64,000 nucleotides of DNA from Gyrodactylus bullatarudis (taxonomy: Eukaryota > Platyhelminthes > Monogenea > Gyrodactylidea > Gyrodactylidae): NCBI GenBank assembly GCA_012064415.1, contig SSNU01000109.1, positions 380,744 to 444,743 on the forward strand, in the 5' to 3' direction. Position numbers and translations under genes: made by a program. Position 1 is the first letter of the stretch, and the number at the start of each line of letters is the position of its first letter. Shown here piece by piece: positions 12,331 through 25,490 of the stretch. The notes under the pieces are model-generated. The model saw only the letters and a list, made by a program, of their open reading frames with translations. It was not told where the DNA came from and ran no database searches.

Positions 12331-13479
12331 CTTTCTCGTAGATCTTGTGCCATCCTCCCACGAGCTATTCAAAAAGTATTTTCTTTAAAAAGATTCATGA
12401 ATATATTGTACATAATATCAATTTTCGAAATACAAAATTTCTATTCCAAAAAAATCTCGTGTTTTCATCAAGAATTCGAGTATGATAAAGATTTCTTGGA
12501 ATCCAGATCATACGTAATTTTGCGGCTTAAAGGAAAATATTCTGAAAATTATGGTAATTTTTTAAATTTCGATCAAGGATCTATCAAAAACAGTGGGTCT
12601 TTTACAAAATTAATGGCAATATTAGTCTGATCCTGAAAAACCTCTTTTGACCCCCCACCCGACTTTCAAATGAATAAAAATAAATTCTTAACTTCAATCA
12701 ACTTGCTTCAGTCTTGAGCTCGACTCAAAATGAATCTATCATTTTATTTTGACAAAGTCTGAACATTGTTGAAAACACATTTTGATTAATTGTTTCACTA
12801 CTCAATTCAATAGTTTTGTACAATACAATCAAATTGAATCAAAACTCACCAACAAGATCATCTCATCAGATTGAAATCAACAATTCAATTTCCTCTTACA
12901 ACTGTAGATAATAGTTTACATACATATAAATTTCAATCAAGGGCAGAATCAAGTGCATATCATGATGATAAATAGAGAAAAATTTGGCAAAAATTAAATT
13001 TTTCTGGAAACATTTTACTTATGATTTTGATCTATCTGATTGATATCTTTTATTTAGAAACGATGAAATATTTTCAATGGCCATAAGATGATTTATCCCT
13101 TGAAGCAACTAATAAATATTCGATCGTCTGATATCTGAAACAAACGAAATTAAACCAAAATAACTGAAGATATCAATTTTTTCTAGTTGGCAACCTAAAG
13201 ATCAAGTTATTGGATTCCTCGATAAAATGTTTTTGACAAGAAGCCGACTATTCAAATTGTGATCAACATATCCTAACATAACATACTCGAGTTTTTATTT
13301 GATTTCTCAATCTTTCTATTTCAGAAAAATTTCTATTCCTAAAATAAACAAGAAAATAAGGTTCGTTCGAAATTCCTAAATTCATTTTTCATTTCTCTTT
13401 TGCAATTTTCAACGCCAAAAAGAGCTATCAAAATCCTAACTTACTTAAAGACTTATAGAGAAAACTAGTGTTGAAATAG
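12331..13479. other. fold-back fragment, otherwise empty
   Basis: Positions 12390-12610 resemble one arm of the fold-back family (TCATCAAGAATTCGAGTATG, then a TTTCTTGGAATCCAGATCAT block). A 101-codon open frame over 12325-12630 is explained by that repeat. I see nothing supportable in the rest. Confidence 0.35.
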
Positions 13480-13910
13480 TTGAGGAATTTTAATTTATTT
13501 TCAATGAAATCTGACGAAAACTCAGACATTTGGTTCATATTTGTACTCTCTACCAATATCTTACCTACGTTTACTTTCCTTAAGAAAAAATCATTGGTCT
13601 TTGCAAAGCCTTTGATAAAGTATTTTTCAACAAGATTCTTGAAGCCTTTCACAACAGAGGAATTTGCTCAAAACTGCTTAAATATCTTGAAAATTATTCA
13701 ATAAATAGACAACAATTTGTGGAATGTAATGCTCAAGGGTCAACTTTAAGAAAAATTAGTTTAAGTGTTCAAGAGAAGATTCTTCCCAAAGAGAGCCTTG
13801 GCCTCACTTATACTCATAAACTTGACTTCACTGACCACTATAAGGAAATTATGAAAAAATTCATTGGTCGACTCATTCATGTCCACGAATGCATAAAGAC
13901 TGAATAAAGG
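13480..13910 (+). pseudogene. dead LINE fragment (RT palm region)
   Basis: A piece of LINE reverse transcriptase on the plus strand, split by frameshifts. Around 13600-13700 one frame reads KAFDKVFFNKILEAFHNRG, the conserved SKAFDKV block. It continues with SINRQQFVECNAQGSTL and then, in the 13719-13907 frame, LPKESLGLTYTHKLDFTDHY, the usual K-x-LG-x-x-Y downstream block. The catalytic YADD section between these blocks is deleted. Confidence 0.7.
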
Positions 13911-13964
13911 AAGCAGAGAAAATTTTGAGGAATAAGCTCTTAAATGCCCTCCAACCCTGATTAT

Positions 13965-14021
13965 CGAGAGAGCCAATCAGATTTATTAATTTTTTTCTTT
14001 GTTTTTACTATATATTTGGCA
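13965..14021 (+). repeat. short repeat shared with the Penelope element flank
   Basis: CGAGAGAGCCAATCAGA, then an AT-rich spacer and TTTTACTATATATTTGGCA, occurs here and inverted at 57737-57793, immediately outside the right arm of the Penelope-like element. A diverged match starts near 21273. It may mark a terminal part of a related element. Confidence 0.45.
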
Positions 14022-14736
14022 TATAAGAGACTGAAGAGTATGCCTGAAATAGAGCGCATATTCCTCAATATTTTCTCGGTATCCTTATTTATTCAAACGC
14101 TCTCATCGTTTGCCCAACTGACTGATGAAATGGAAAATCATTCTGATACCCTAAAAAAAGATTTCATAATTTTGATAATTTAGAGGCGAAATTTGGCGGG
14201 ATGTTATTAAAATTTTTGTAGACTCTTAATTTTATCATATCGAGACGGGATTTTTGTATTTCATCATAGTCTGATATCGCCTCTAAAAGTTAGCAATTTT
14301 CACTTATTTCAACTATAGTCTATTTCATTTCGTATAAAAAATAGTGAAGAGCTTTCGATTTAATTGACAAAGATTATTATCGACACAATCTCTTCTACCT
14401 TTGCTATCTTAAATGATCTCATGTATTATCTTGTTGTTGTTTTAATAAATGTTATATAAAGTTGAGCATCCTGTTCAAGATCTATCTATTACTCCTCCCT
14501 TGATCACAATGGAAATTCTGATATTAATACAATTATTATATAATCTATGGTTATTCATTGAAACATGACTTTTTTTCCTACGTGTAAGGAATGAAATTAA
14601 TAACTACGCCATTGTGTGTATATCTCTTCTTAAAGTGATGGAATCTGAATTTAATAGATGGAACAAAGTCTTCTTATATTGTTTGCAACTAGAATTATTT
14701 CGGAAAATTAAAAAGTTGGAATAAATTTGTACTTAA
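14022..14736. other. no gene seen
   Basis: AT-rich non-coding sequence. The frame at 13944-14183 overlaps the shared repeat and has no recognisable product. Confidence 0.35.
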
Positions 14737-15072
14737 AGCTATTTTCGATGAATTTGGGAATTCATGATTTTTCCCAAGATATCGAAATTTTGGCAAATAG
14801 TTTTTTTGGAAAATCTTCTTTAACTTTGAGTTGGAATTTTTGATGATCTCAAGGTTTGAGAGGAATCAAACGTTATTTTTCAGGATCATCATTAGACAGG
14901 GAAAATAATTAGACTTATTCATTTTTTTGATAAAACACACCATTCACGTGTGAAAGTCTAAAATTTTCCAAAAAAATCAGTAAAAGTGTTGAATCAGTTA
15001 TCATTTCGATACCTTGATGAAAACCGAGATTTTTATAAAAATCATGAATTCCCAAATTCATCGAGAATAGCT
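14737..15072. repeat. 336-bp fold-back element
   Basis: The left end, AGCTATTTTCGATGAATTTG, is mirrored at the right end (CAAATTCATCGAGAATAGCT). Inner blocks TGATTTTTCCC/AAAAATCATGAATTCCC also pair. It is a short member or relative of the fold-back family. Confidence 0.65.
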
Positions 15073-15318
15073 GTAAATTACTAATTGACATGAAGATTAG
15101 AATTTTACTAATTTTGCAATAAACTCAATATTTTTCTCCGAAATGTCATTAACACAGATATTTCTTGGATCCCATCAGAGCCAAAATCTGGAAGAGGCTT
15201 TCATAAATTTGTTTAAAGAAGCAAAAAAATATATTTTGGAGCAAAATTTTTAACATTATCATAGAGGTTTTTGGTCATTTTGAAAAATTACGTTAAAGTC
15301 TACTTTTTTACATAAAGC

Positions 15319-16072
15319 TAATTAATATGAAGATGGGAATTTATGATTTTTACAAAATTCTTAATTTTTTCATCAAGAAATCGAATTGGATCAAGAATTT
15401 TTGGAATCTAGATTATGAGGCCCTCTTTTACGATACGGAGAAAAAAAATCAATTTTTAAGGAAAATACGGCAAATTTGAAATCTTGAAGTAGCGCTAGAT
15501 TCCCATTCTTTTGAACTTTGAGTTGAAAATTTTTGTTGATTTCAATGTGAGAGAGTGATTCAAAGGTTGATTTTTAGGATCACAATAAAACCAATAATTA
15601 TCATTAAAATTCTGATAAATTTGTCATTTTTCAGGGAGCTTGAAATATCAATAAGCACAAAGTAGAAATTACATTGTTTTTTTGAAATATCAAGTTTCAT
15701 TGACTTTCAAGTAGGGAAAATGATCAAAAAATCAAAATTTAATTTTGACACGATTATGGGGTGATTCTCAAAACCAGATTCAGTATATTCAATTACTTTG
15801 CCTTATTGTGATCCTGAGAATCAACTTTTGATCACTTTCTCACATTGAAATCAACAAAAATTTTCAACTCAAAGTTCTGAAAAATCGGAATTCGGCTACT
15901 TCAAGATTTCAAATTTGCCGTATTTTCCTTAAAAATTGATTTTTTCCAAATTTTTTTTCTCCCTATCGTGGAAGAGGCCCTCATGATCTAGAAAATCTTG
16001 ATCAAATTCGATTTCTTGATGAAAAAATTAAGAATTTTGTAAAAATCATAAATTCCCATCTTCATATTAACT
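15319..16072. repeat. 754-bp long-arm fold-back element
   Basis: Two inverted arms span the whole element. The left arm opens ATTAATATGAAGATGGGAAT and the right arm closes ATTCCCATCTTCATATTAAC, here separated by one T (AATTCCCATC). Blocks ATCAAGAAATCGAAT, GGAAAATACGGCAAATTTG and AATCAACTTTTGATCACT lie in mirror order. The centre includes GACACGATTATGGGGTGATTC. It is closely related to 7901-8609. There are no coding frames of its own. Confidence 0.8.
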
Positions 16073-17010
16073 AATTCATTTCCACTTAGTAGAAGCCTGA
16101 ACAGTAATAATAATTCAAACTTGAAAATTTCTTTTCAAGAAAAATTTAAAAAAATAGGTGATACCTTGGTACTTTATCATTTCATCTTTCTTTGTGTTAA
16201 TGGCTTCTTGCTCCTTCTGTTCAGATAAACAACAAATCCCTATTTCATTCTTTTGCCATGATGGGGTTTCAATGCTATACGCAGTTGAAGAGGAAAAAGT
16301 AGAAATTATGAAATAAAAAGCAAAAATATTATTATAATACTTTGGCAATGTTTGGATGCATTTGTGAGGAAAAAAGATAACGCCATAAATTCTTGAAATG
16401 AAAAAAAATTCACAAAATTTCTCTGGGAAAGAAACAATAAAATATCTTTTTGTTATCCCAAAAAGCTTTTTTGTCTACCTATTTTTCTTTCTTGGGTATA
16501 AGGATCAAGTATCATCATTGCCAAAAAAGGCTTCAAAATAATAAAACGGATCACATATTTCTTAGCAGACTAGAGATTGAAATTCTTCACGCCTAATGAA
16601 AGGATTATGAGCTAGTGAATATTTTGGCTATTTTCTCACATTCAACAAGTTCATACGGAAAGCCAGGAAAGAAAATAATCTTTGGATCCCATTATGAAAT
16701 AAGCCAATTAGTTGTTAATAGAAAAAAGATTTCCGAAAAAAAGATTTGAAAAAATCAGGCAATTTTTTTGAAAATTCTTGAATTTTTTAACCCTAATTTT
16801 TAAACGATTTCGAAGCTGATAATTGGGTTCAACATGAAAAATTTGAATTAGCCTAAAGACAGTCACAAAAATTCATTATTATAATGGAAACAGCAAGTTT
16901 TTCTCTATGGCAAAATCCGAATTCTTCGATAAAGATTATAATTTCAAAAATTGAATTAGTTTAAATTTGGCGCATTTTCAAAATTAAAAGTTTTTGTTAA
17001 TTTTTCTATT
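16073..17010. other. no gene seen
   Basis: AT-rich sequence with scattered fold-back fragments around 16680-17000. The 77-codon frame at 16115-16348 (minus) is not recognised. Confidence 0.35.
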
Positions 17011-17231
17011 TTAACCCTTTCGGTGACAATGGACATATATGTCCATTTTCCAATTTTTTTGAACCTTCATAACTCTACCAGTTTGATAGGTTTCTGGATC
17101 AATTAAAGTTTAAATTGAAGCCCACAATGTGAACTTGCATTAGTAATATTTTTGGCCAAATAACTTGGTATCTTCATAGCTAAATTTTGGTTTCTATAAA
17201 AATTGTGAAATAGTCTCACCGAAAGAGTTAA
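17011..17231. mobile_element. 213-bp piggyBac-like MITE
   Basis: TTAA at 17011-17014 and 17228-17231 flanks an element starting CCCTTTCGGTGA and ending TCACCGAAAGAG. A sub-terminal palindrome GGACATATATGTCC follows the left end. The interior is nearly identical to the copy at 30631-30837. It is non-autonomous. Confidence 0.75.
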
Positions 17232-18366
17232 CAACACATGGAGTGATGGGAAAAAAACTTTCATATTGACTCAATATTATTGAGGTGCTATCATATCAAA
17301 TAGCTTTAGAATAGAAACTTGTTTACCAACTTTTTTTCTATAAATGAAACAGAAATTTTTTTCGAAACTTTGGCCAATGGACATAAGGAGCATTTAATAC
17401 CTTTCTTCGTAATATTCTGAACTATCATTTTATCAAAAGTTATTTCAAGTTGACAGTCTACTATTGTTTGAACGGAACCCATTTCTAGCGCGAGGATTAA
17501 CAAAAGTTTTTTCAAATAAACCTGTTTTAATCTAAAGCTCTTCTTGATTAATTCAAGTATATTTTTCATCAAGGTATCAAAATCTTCTGAAAATTTAATG
17601 GTAACCAATTCAAAAGGTACACTTCCACTTATTGTAAAAATCATGAATTCATTGAGATTAGCTAAAAAAAATTTTTGAAATATAGGCAGTTGGAAGATAA
17701 ATAAGAGACTCTACATTTAGGAATAATCGAGTGTTGATATGCTTGTATAGATCATCTTAATTTCATTGCATTAACAAAGAAACAATAAAGTCACTCTGTT
17801 CTATTTGTGGAATATAAAAGCTTTTTTATTCCCCTTTTTAAATAAGCTTTTCATGTTTTCCCTATTTTTTGGTGTTTTTACACGAGAGTATGATTATTAC
17901 TTGTGAATATCATAAGAGTGAGGGGATATTTATGATATAAATGACTTGATTTTTTTATAACTACCTAGGCTAGTTAAGTGGAGGAGAGATAAACGAACGA
18001 ACAAACGAAAGAGATAGAAATCAAACGGATGTTTTCTAGCCAAACACACAAACTTTAACGTAACAACAATGGAGAGCCAAGGAAAAAGAATCTTTCACTA
18101 CTAATATATTAACTGTATTTCTAAAGAAACAATACATTGCGTAATACGTACTAGTTGAAACATCAATGAATTGAACATTAGAATTAGAGTAGTAAGAGTT
18201 AACTACAAGAGTTAATTGAAAACTTTCATCTCTGTGTGTGCTATCATTCAATAGATTTTGGTGAAAGGCAATAAACAAAAAACCTCTTGACCCATCTTGT
18301 TAGCAGAAATTAACACTTTTTGTGATGAAATTTAGAGAAAATGGAAATGAAATGGAAAAAATATAT
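17232..18366. other. unassigned open frame, otherwise empty
   Basis: A 112-codon frame on the minus strand (17306-17644) opens inside a fold-back terminus (TCATGATTTTTAC-like). It encodes a Lys/Leu/Ile-rich sequence with CSLCPLAK near its end. I do not recognise it and suspect an old transposon piece. Nothing else is supportable. Confidence 0.3.
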
Positions 18367-18516
18367 ATAGTTGGGAATCTATGACTTTTACGAAAACCTC
18401 GATTTTTTCATCAAAAATTTGAATGTTAAAGAATTTTTGGAATCCTACTCATGTTGCCCACTTACTTACGATTTGAAGGAAAAAATTCGTAAAAATCATA
18501 GATTTCCAAGTTAAGC
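18367..18516. repeat. short fold-back element, about 150 bp
   Basis: TAGTTGGGAATCTATGACTTTTACG at the left is mirrored by CGTAAAAATCATAGATTTCCAAG at the right. The interior resembles the 42779-43432 element (TTTTTGGAATCCTACTCATG). It is a reduced copy. Confidence 0.55.
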
Positions 18517-19794
18517 TAGAAAATCCTGAATACTCACAAATTGTCTTCTTTTTGAAAAAAAGAAATAAATAAATCACTTGAAGCAAGTTTTTTTGTCATT
18601 AACTAGGTGAATTAAGATATTCATAATATCTAATGATAAAGTATGAAATTTTAAAGTTATTCTTTCTCAGATTGAATTTAATAAAGATTTTTTGAGATTT
18701 AAAAAAATGGTGTATTCTACCCTTCATCTTTAGTTTAATATCTTGCTCAGACTTCGGTCCAAAATCCAATGCTTTGTAGGCTTCAAATAATACCTAAAAT
18801 TGTTTATTAGAGAGAGCTGATTCGTTTAAAGAGCACCGTTAGAATCAGAAAAAAATACTGAATTTATTATTGCCACTCTTTCATATTTTAAATTTTTGAG
18901 ATTTGTTTAAATCAATTAGACAACAAGTATTATTCTTTTAAAATTCTCAAAAAGACTCCTGATTACCACAGAGTAACAGAATATTTTCTCTAGCTACCGA
19001 TTGATTAAAAATTTGTAAAGGTAATGTCTTTAGTTTCAGATCTCTCCGTCCCATTTCTATGCTTACTTTATTGACCCCCTCTCAGTTGTCTGTAATTTAA
19101 TCTTGTTTTTTATTTAGGAAAAAAAGAGGAAATTTGAGAAGTAGTCAGTTGAACTGGACTCATGAATGGATACTCTACTCTCTTGTTCATCTTTATTTTC
19201 TTCTAACTCGACTATCCCTTAATCAGGGGAGATTTTGTATGAATTTATCTGAGATATCTGAACAATTCCCAATAGCTAAACACGATCTCAATGATCACTG
19301 ATTTTCAAGATGAGAAAGATTTAATGTCAGATATTTTTCCCCTCCCTCTTCATTCTTTGCTAATTTAAAATGTTGTACTTTTTTAATTTTGAAAGAATTA
19401 ATTCTGGCCAAGAGATTTTGGAAGGTAACAATAATTTTTACCACACCTTAATTTATCTTGACAAGGTGTTCTATCACATATCAACTCATTATAATTCATT
19501 CAATGTCCAGGAAATACTTCGTTAAGGAATACCCGTTCGAAAGGAAATCTATTAATCTCCTGAAAAAAGCAAAAATCTCAGCTCTATCATTCGTCATATT
19601 CGTAGTCTAATTTTTGTTTTAAAAAGTTTTCTTTTGAAAACCTACTTCCAAGAGTCATAGATAAAAAGTAAGATAACTTTTGTGAAGTAATCTTACCTGT
19701 AGAATTCAAATATGAAATTTTTTGAACTCTGTTAAAGCTTCAAAGGTATCCTATTTTTAGAATGCATTTTAATTTCATGAACTTGAATAATGTT
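18517..19794. other. interior fragment of a TTAA-type repeat, otherwise empty
   Basis: Positions 19525-19760 match the interior of the element at 30568-31244 (ATTCGAAAGGAAAT-like block, AATCTCCTG, AAAAATCTCAGCT). No ends are visible. The rest is AT-rich with no gene seen. Confidence 0.4.
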
Positions 19795-20245
19795 GGTGAT
19801 TCTGAAAATTTGCTGAAAATTTTTGGAATCTAGATCATGAGGGCCTCTTCCACGATGGGGAGAAAAAAAATTTGGAAAAAATCAATTTTTAAGGAAAATA
19901 CGGCAAATTTGAAATCTTGAAGTAGCCGAATTCCGATTTTTCAGAACTTTGAGTTGAAAATTTTTGTTGATTTCAATGTGAGAAAGTGATCAAAAGTTGA
20001 TTCTCAGGATCACAATAAGGCAAAGTAATTGAATATACTGAATCTGGTTTTGAGAATCACCCCATAATCGTGTCAAAATTAAATTTTGATTTTTTGATCA
20101 TTTTCCCTACTTGAAAGTCAATGAAAATTGATATTTCAAGCTCCCTGAAAAATGACGAATTTATCAGAATTTTAATGATAATTATCGGTTTTTTTGTTTT
20201 ATTGTGATCCTAAAAATATACTTTTGATCACTCTCTCATTCATTA
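19795..20245. repeat. partial fold-back element
   Basis: Matches the inverted right half of the 15319-16072 element over most of its length, from TTTTTGGAATCTAGATCATG through GGAAAATACGGCAAATTTG and TTTTGAGAATCACCCCAT to GATCACTCTCTCAT. One terminus is lost. Confidence 0.65.
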
Positions 20246-21459
20246 ATACAATAAATTCTAGTCCCGTTTACAATTTTATTTCTCTAAATTCTTATGTAAA
20301 ATTCATGATTCGAATATGATTTTATTTACTGAGATTTGCGTAAAAATACCTATCTTCATTAAAGATATTTTTCTTCATATATTTGCATTACTTGACGTAT
20401 TCCGTAGCCGGGTGGAATTGTTTCTTATTTCTTACCTTGAAAACGCATCAAATTTTAATTTATGCATCATACAATTTAATCATTCACCGAATAAACAAGA
20501 CTATTTCAATGTCAATGGATATTGAATTATTAAAATTCTTGAATATTGTCCAACTTGCTACTTCATAAATAATACAACTATTATTATATTATGTACAAAC
20601 AATATTTAGTACTCAAACGAGAATGAATTTCATACACAGAAATCATAATTATAATTATAATTTATGTGCTAGGATTGAAATTGAAATTAGTATAATGGTA
20701 GCTGTCTTTGTATTAATCTCCCCTAATGGTATACAAGTATATTCAAAATACTTCAAGAACATTCTTTTCTATTGCTCGATCAAGTGCAATGAATAAAATG
20801 ATCAATGCATTTCATTATCATCTACAACTGTAATTAACCTTGGTATCGATATGTTATTGAATGCTCCCATTTATTAGACAAGAAATACACACCGCCCATT
20901 GTTAATAACTGGAACTCGAGGATTAAGAGGATTCGAATTTTATGCGAATTTCAAATTTATTTAACTTTCTGTACTGTCTAGCAAATAGCTCAACTGACTC
21001 TCTAAACTCCGTTTTTCACACTAAACGAACGAGTCTAATAGTGTTTAGTGATACAGATCAAATCCGGAGAAATTTCTCTACAAAATGAGACCAAAAACAG
21101 AAAAAATGAAAAAAATTGTCCAAAAGATAATTTTTCTAAATAATTGGCCTACTTCAAAGTATGACTATAATAAGAAAAACTGTTTCAACAGCCAAAAACA
21201 GGGTGTGGGCTTTCTCAAGCACCAAAACTGGTGAAGAAGTGTATTTAAATGTTAGCCAACTCTAACTAATGGGAGAGCCAATCATATTTAATCTTTTATT
21301 CATATTCAACTTTACTTTTATATACTATATAATAGCAATGATCCTCCAATTAGATGAGAAACATGTTTGTTAGGGCAATATAAAATTTTATTTTCCCCGA
21401 ACAATGTTTTATGCCTTAATCGACGACTGATGTTTTAATCATGAAAAACACATTTTTGA
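20246..21459. other. no gene seen
   Basis: AT-rich non-coding sequence. The overlapping short frames at 20316-20568 are not recognisable. Confidence 0.35.
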
Positions 21460-21835
21460 AAATTAAAATGAAAACTTTTCATGTTCTCATATACAAAAAT
21501 CGCACTTTCCCTAAAATCATCAAAATTAACCTGATAACATAGGACTTTCTTTCAACATGTGAAAAAAGACTCAATTTTTACTATAAACCCTTTTTTTATT
21601 CAAAATTTTGCAAATTTTTTCAAAAATCTTAGTTTTTTCCTTTCTCGTAGTAATATTCATTGAAAAGATCTTGGCGCGTGTTCAAAAACTGCTATTTTCA
21701 ATCGAGATTTTGTATATCAGAACAAACTCGAAAACGTATGGTTTTATGGGAAAAGATGCTTAATTTTCGATAATCTTCAGAATGAGATTAAGACAGGGAA
21801 AAATTTGGCCTACTCTTATGTCTATAATATTTAAT
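21460..21835. repeat. dispersed repeat, copy A
   Basis: About 375 bp matching 32560-32935 in the same orientation. Shared blocks include TTTCTTTCAACATGTGAAAA, GCGCGTGTTCAAA and TCGAGATTTTGTATATCAGA. No coding content or terminal repeats are visible, so the class is unknown. Confidence 0.65.
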
Positions 21836-22313
21836 TCTTACTTGACCCTGCTCAAAAGATATTCAAAAGAAACTAAGATCAGTTAGGAGATTTTTTGAGG
21901 ATACCATCAAAAGTCAAGTGATGATGGGCATTTTTGGCCGAAGAAAATTTCCCTTTTGTAAGATACTGAGATAAAGTTTTTATTCTTTCTTGCATTCAGA
22001 AAAGACTAAAATTATGTCTGAAAATCGGCAAAATTTTCAGGCTTCTCCTCTGATTGTAGAATAAATCGTAAATTCAAAAAAATCTTTAAGAGCACTACTC
22101 TGTGTTTTGCTTCAATGCAAAGAATACTTTTTATTATTTGTCCTCATCATCAATAATCGCAAGTCATTAAAGAATAGTTTTAAAAACAAAGATTTAAATT
22201 TTGTAACAATTTCAATAGAATTCTTTCTTCAAGTCATAAAAATCTTCACCCTAGACCCAAAGAGTATTGGTCAAAATGTACAATGGAGAGACATTATTTC
22301 GTCTTTAGAGGAC
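21836..22313. other. no gene seen
   Basis: AT-rich sequence with no supportable gene. Confidence 0.3.
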
Positions 22314-22591
22314 AGTTTTTCGAAATTAGTAAAGAAGCTTAACGTTATTAGTGGAATCATTTTTTACAAGTTATTTTTGTAATAAATAGATGATGTATAC
22401 AACAAAAAATTTATTTTATGCAGCCTTTAATGGTTCTTCCCTCAAGGCTTTTCTCAAATATTCCAATTTACTCTCATGATACGGAGTAAAATCATTTTCT
22501 TCCATTCTAGCTATAGGAATTTCATCATTATTTTATGAAATCAAACTAATCCACTAATAACGTTAAGCTTCTTTACTAATTTCGAAAAACT
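22314..22591. repeat. fold-back element with perfect 42-bp arms
   Basis: AGTTTTTCGAAATTAGTAAA and the bases after it (22314-22355) are repeated as an exact inverted copy at 22550-22591, about 195 bp apart. Short variants of the arm (TCCACTAAATTCG, TCCACTAATTTCG) recur three or four times through 22750. This suggests decayed tandem or nested copies. Confidence 0.65.
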
Positions 22592-25490
22592 CTCCACTAA
22601 ATTCGAATAGATCCTAATTATCTCATTCTCTTAATATTGGAAAACTCTCCAGAAATTTTGTTTAAGCATTCCACTAAATTCGAGAAAATGTGCACTAATT
22701 TTGTAACTCATTTGATAATTACACCTTTAATTATTCTTATTTTGGAAACTTGTCCACTAATTTCGTAAAATGACTGTAATGAGATTGTATTCCATCTGAG
22801 TCATTAGAAATGTCTCCTGATTGTTAAAATTGTTAAATTAATTACAACTAAAATTTCTAACAAAAAAAAATAAAATAGCAATAATAACTGGACTATGGAA
22901 ATACATAAGTGAAATGAATGCTGACATATCTTTCATACACACGTTTGAATTCAGGAGAGTATCAAGTAAATTATTATTATTTTCATTTATTGAACAGATA
23001 TATGTACATCTCATACTCAAGAGATCGTAAATGAGTGCAAATTTCAAGATTTGCCCCATTGTACAAAATTTTACATTGAACTCTATGAGTATGAGTGTTC
23101 TGGGGAATAGTACGAGGAATGATTATAAATCCAGTTCAGGACGAATTCAAGTTTATTTACTCATGAATGAATTATCAAGATTACTTGGAAATAGAAAAAG
23201 ATTTATTTTAATTTTTCATTACATGATCTAATGAATTAAATTTTTTTTTGAGCTTCTAAATGTTGTATGTGGTCAACGTTTCAGAAGTTAAGTCAATAGT
23301 TGTCACTTTTTGTATCAGAGATCGAATGAAATACAAGTTAGAGAATCGAAAAATAATCCAAACTCATGGCAGGTGTTTTGAAGAAAAGTGTTTTAAATCT
23401 GTAATCACATACTAAATTTTATAGGGAAATTTTCCATTTGAAAATGATAAGGATTTTTTGAAAGATATAGCACCATTTGAGTGATCAAAAATTTATTTTT
23501 TAGAATAACATTAAAACAAGGAAACTAAACTATCATTGTCGATATGTTCGTAGATCTTGAATACTTAAAAGTAGTAAAAATTGTCAAGAGTTTACGATGA
23601 TGGGTGATTCAAAATCAACTTTTGATCACTCTCCCACTTTTAAAGCAACAAATGTTTTCCACCCGAAGTTCAGAAAATTGAAATTTTAAAAGTAGGCCTC
23701 ATAATCGGGATTTCTAATAATCTTCACTACAGTATCACCTTTATTGACAAAAATGACAAATCTTATTTCTGATTGGTTTAGAATTTTATTATTTCTTTTT
23801 AGAATAGGACTTAATTTTTTCTAGTTTTTCATTCAAAAAGAATCAGTTGAATAACAAGATATTTGACAGTAAAACTGGTGCTAATTTCATTGGATTCAAC
23901 ATACAGGCAACTGTTGGTTACAAATTTTGTAATTTCTTTTTTCCCCCTATATATTGAAATATGTAATTTGCTGGATACATGGATCATGTAACAGAAAAAA
24001 GATGGTAGAAGATCATTGAAACATGTATATAATTATTATTATATTTTAATTTTTTAGAAGAATTGTTCTTCCAAGCTACTTCATATCCCTCCTATAATAC
24101 AACAGTTGTTACAATGTATTGTATAATGTTAGTTTCATCACCTAAATATTTTTTCTGTACTACAGACACGATTTGTAATTATTATCATTGTTGAAAATAA
24201 AGTAATCTACAGGGATATATATTGAGATGATCCAATTCATCATTCTCGTCATCAGAAAGGTAAAAAGTAGCCATGGATTCTGCCAGACAAAACTACTGAC
24301 TACCTTTACTTTAACTACAATGTAAAAATTACAGAGTTCTAAGACATTTACCCAACTAGAAAAGTTTGGTCATTAGATAAGGGTTTTAAATTTGCATATT
24401 TTAGATATTTCGAATTTTAACTCAGTTACTTTTATTAACGTTCAAAATCTAGTTTGGTAAAAGTTTCTTTTAGCTCAATTCTTTACATATATCTGAGCTA
24501 TTCTAATATGCATTATCAAAATTGATTAGAAATTTTGGAAAACGAATCCAACCTATTTTTTTTGCTGCAACTAAGTATTTTGAAGAAAACCCTGTAACTA
24601 TTTTAAAAATTTAGAAATTTTTCTCATAATCTACCAAACTATTTTGTACTTGATGAAATTCAAATTTAGTATTTATGAATATGTCACAATGATAGAAAAG
24701 TTTTTCATGCATATTTTGTCAAAACTATGGGTCTTTGAGTAATAGGATTTGAGCAGGATATCTGGCCTAGTGGTAAGTAGCGTTGTTGACCCGAAACGCG
24801 TCTTCATCTGGCACCGTGAGTTGGATATTACATATTCTACTCTCTTATGGAATTGACACTTTTCCTATTTATTTAATAATACAATTTCGTTGATATCAAC
24901 TTTATTTACGTTATTCATATTTGTGGTTCAGTGTAGCCTTACAAGAATGGGACCATTTTTCTTGTTAATTTAAATAGAAATAGCCTTTTATTATTTCATC
25001 AAGTTTACTGCTTAGTATGTGATTGCTAAATTGTATTTACTCTATTCTAGATCCTAATACCAGAGCCATCAAAGTTACTATATATATTCGAATGAAATTG
25101 TTTTCTGCATCTATCGAGAATAAATTAAATTATCTGTTCTTTTTTAACGAGCGCTCATTTTGTGCAATAAATTCATTCAGTAATGAGTATTCTTACTACA
25201 ATAATTGCATTTGATGGGGAACGTTATGCGTAGTCTTAGTCTTTTACCGTGTTATGTGAGAATTGAATTAAGGTTATTGAATCAAACCATGAGAAGGAAG
25301 ACAACTCTTCATCCAATATCATTATTATTGGAAATTGAATTCATTTTGTCTAGAATTCCCTGTCTTGATATGGAATATTTACATGTTTACGATCAAGTGT
25401 AAGAGGTAAACTTTACTCAACCCCTTCGTGAGGTTCGCCGTACATTCAATAATTTATTGCAAACATAATTTGGAACTTTTTCTATACACT
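22592..25490. other. non-coding; weak fold-back and tRNA-like text
   Basis: Positions 23420-23720 show a weak palindromic layout resembling the fold-back family. At about 24765-24845 the text TGGCCTAGTGGTAAGTAGCG looks like a tRNA A box, but no acceptor stem or T-arm can be folded, so a tRNA-derived SINE or relic is the most that can be said. Open frames at 25023-25402 are not recognised. Confidence 0.35.

Noticed and set aside
12325..12630. 101-codon plus-strand open frame
   Set aside because: Overlaps a fold-back arm fragment; the frame is a by-product of the repeat.
17306..17644. 112-codon minus-strand open frame
   Set aside because: Opens inside a fold-back terminus, low-complexity Lys/Leu/Ile composition, no recognisable motif; not supported as a gene.
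24765..24850. tRNA-like text with a good A box (TGGCCTAGTGGTAAG)
   Set aside because: No matching acceptor stem, no TTCGA-type T-loop and no clear anticodon arm; not called as a tRNA.
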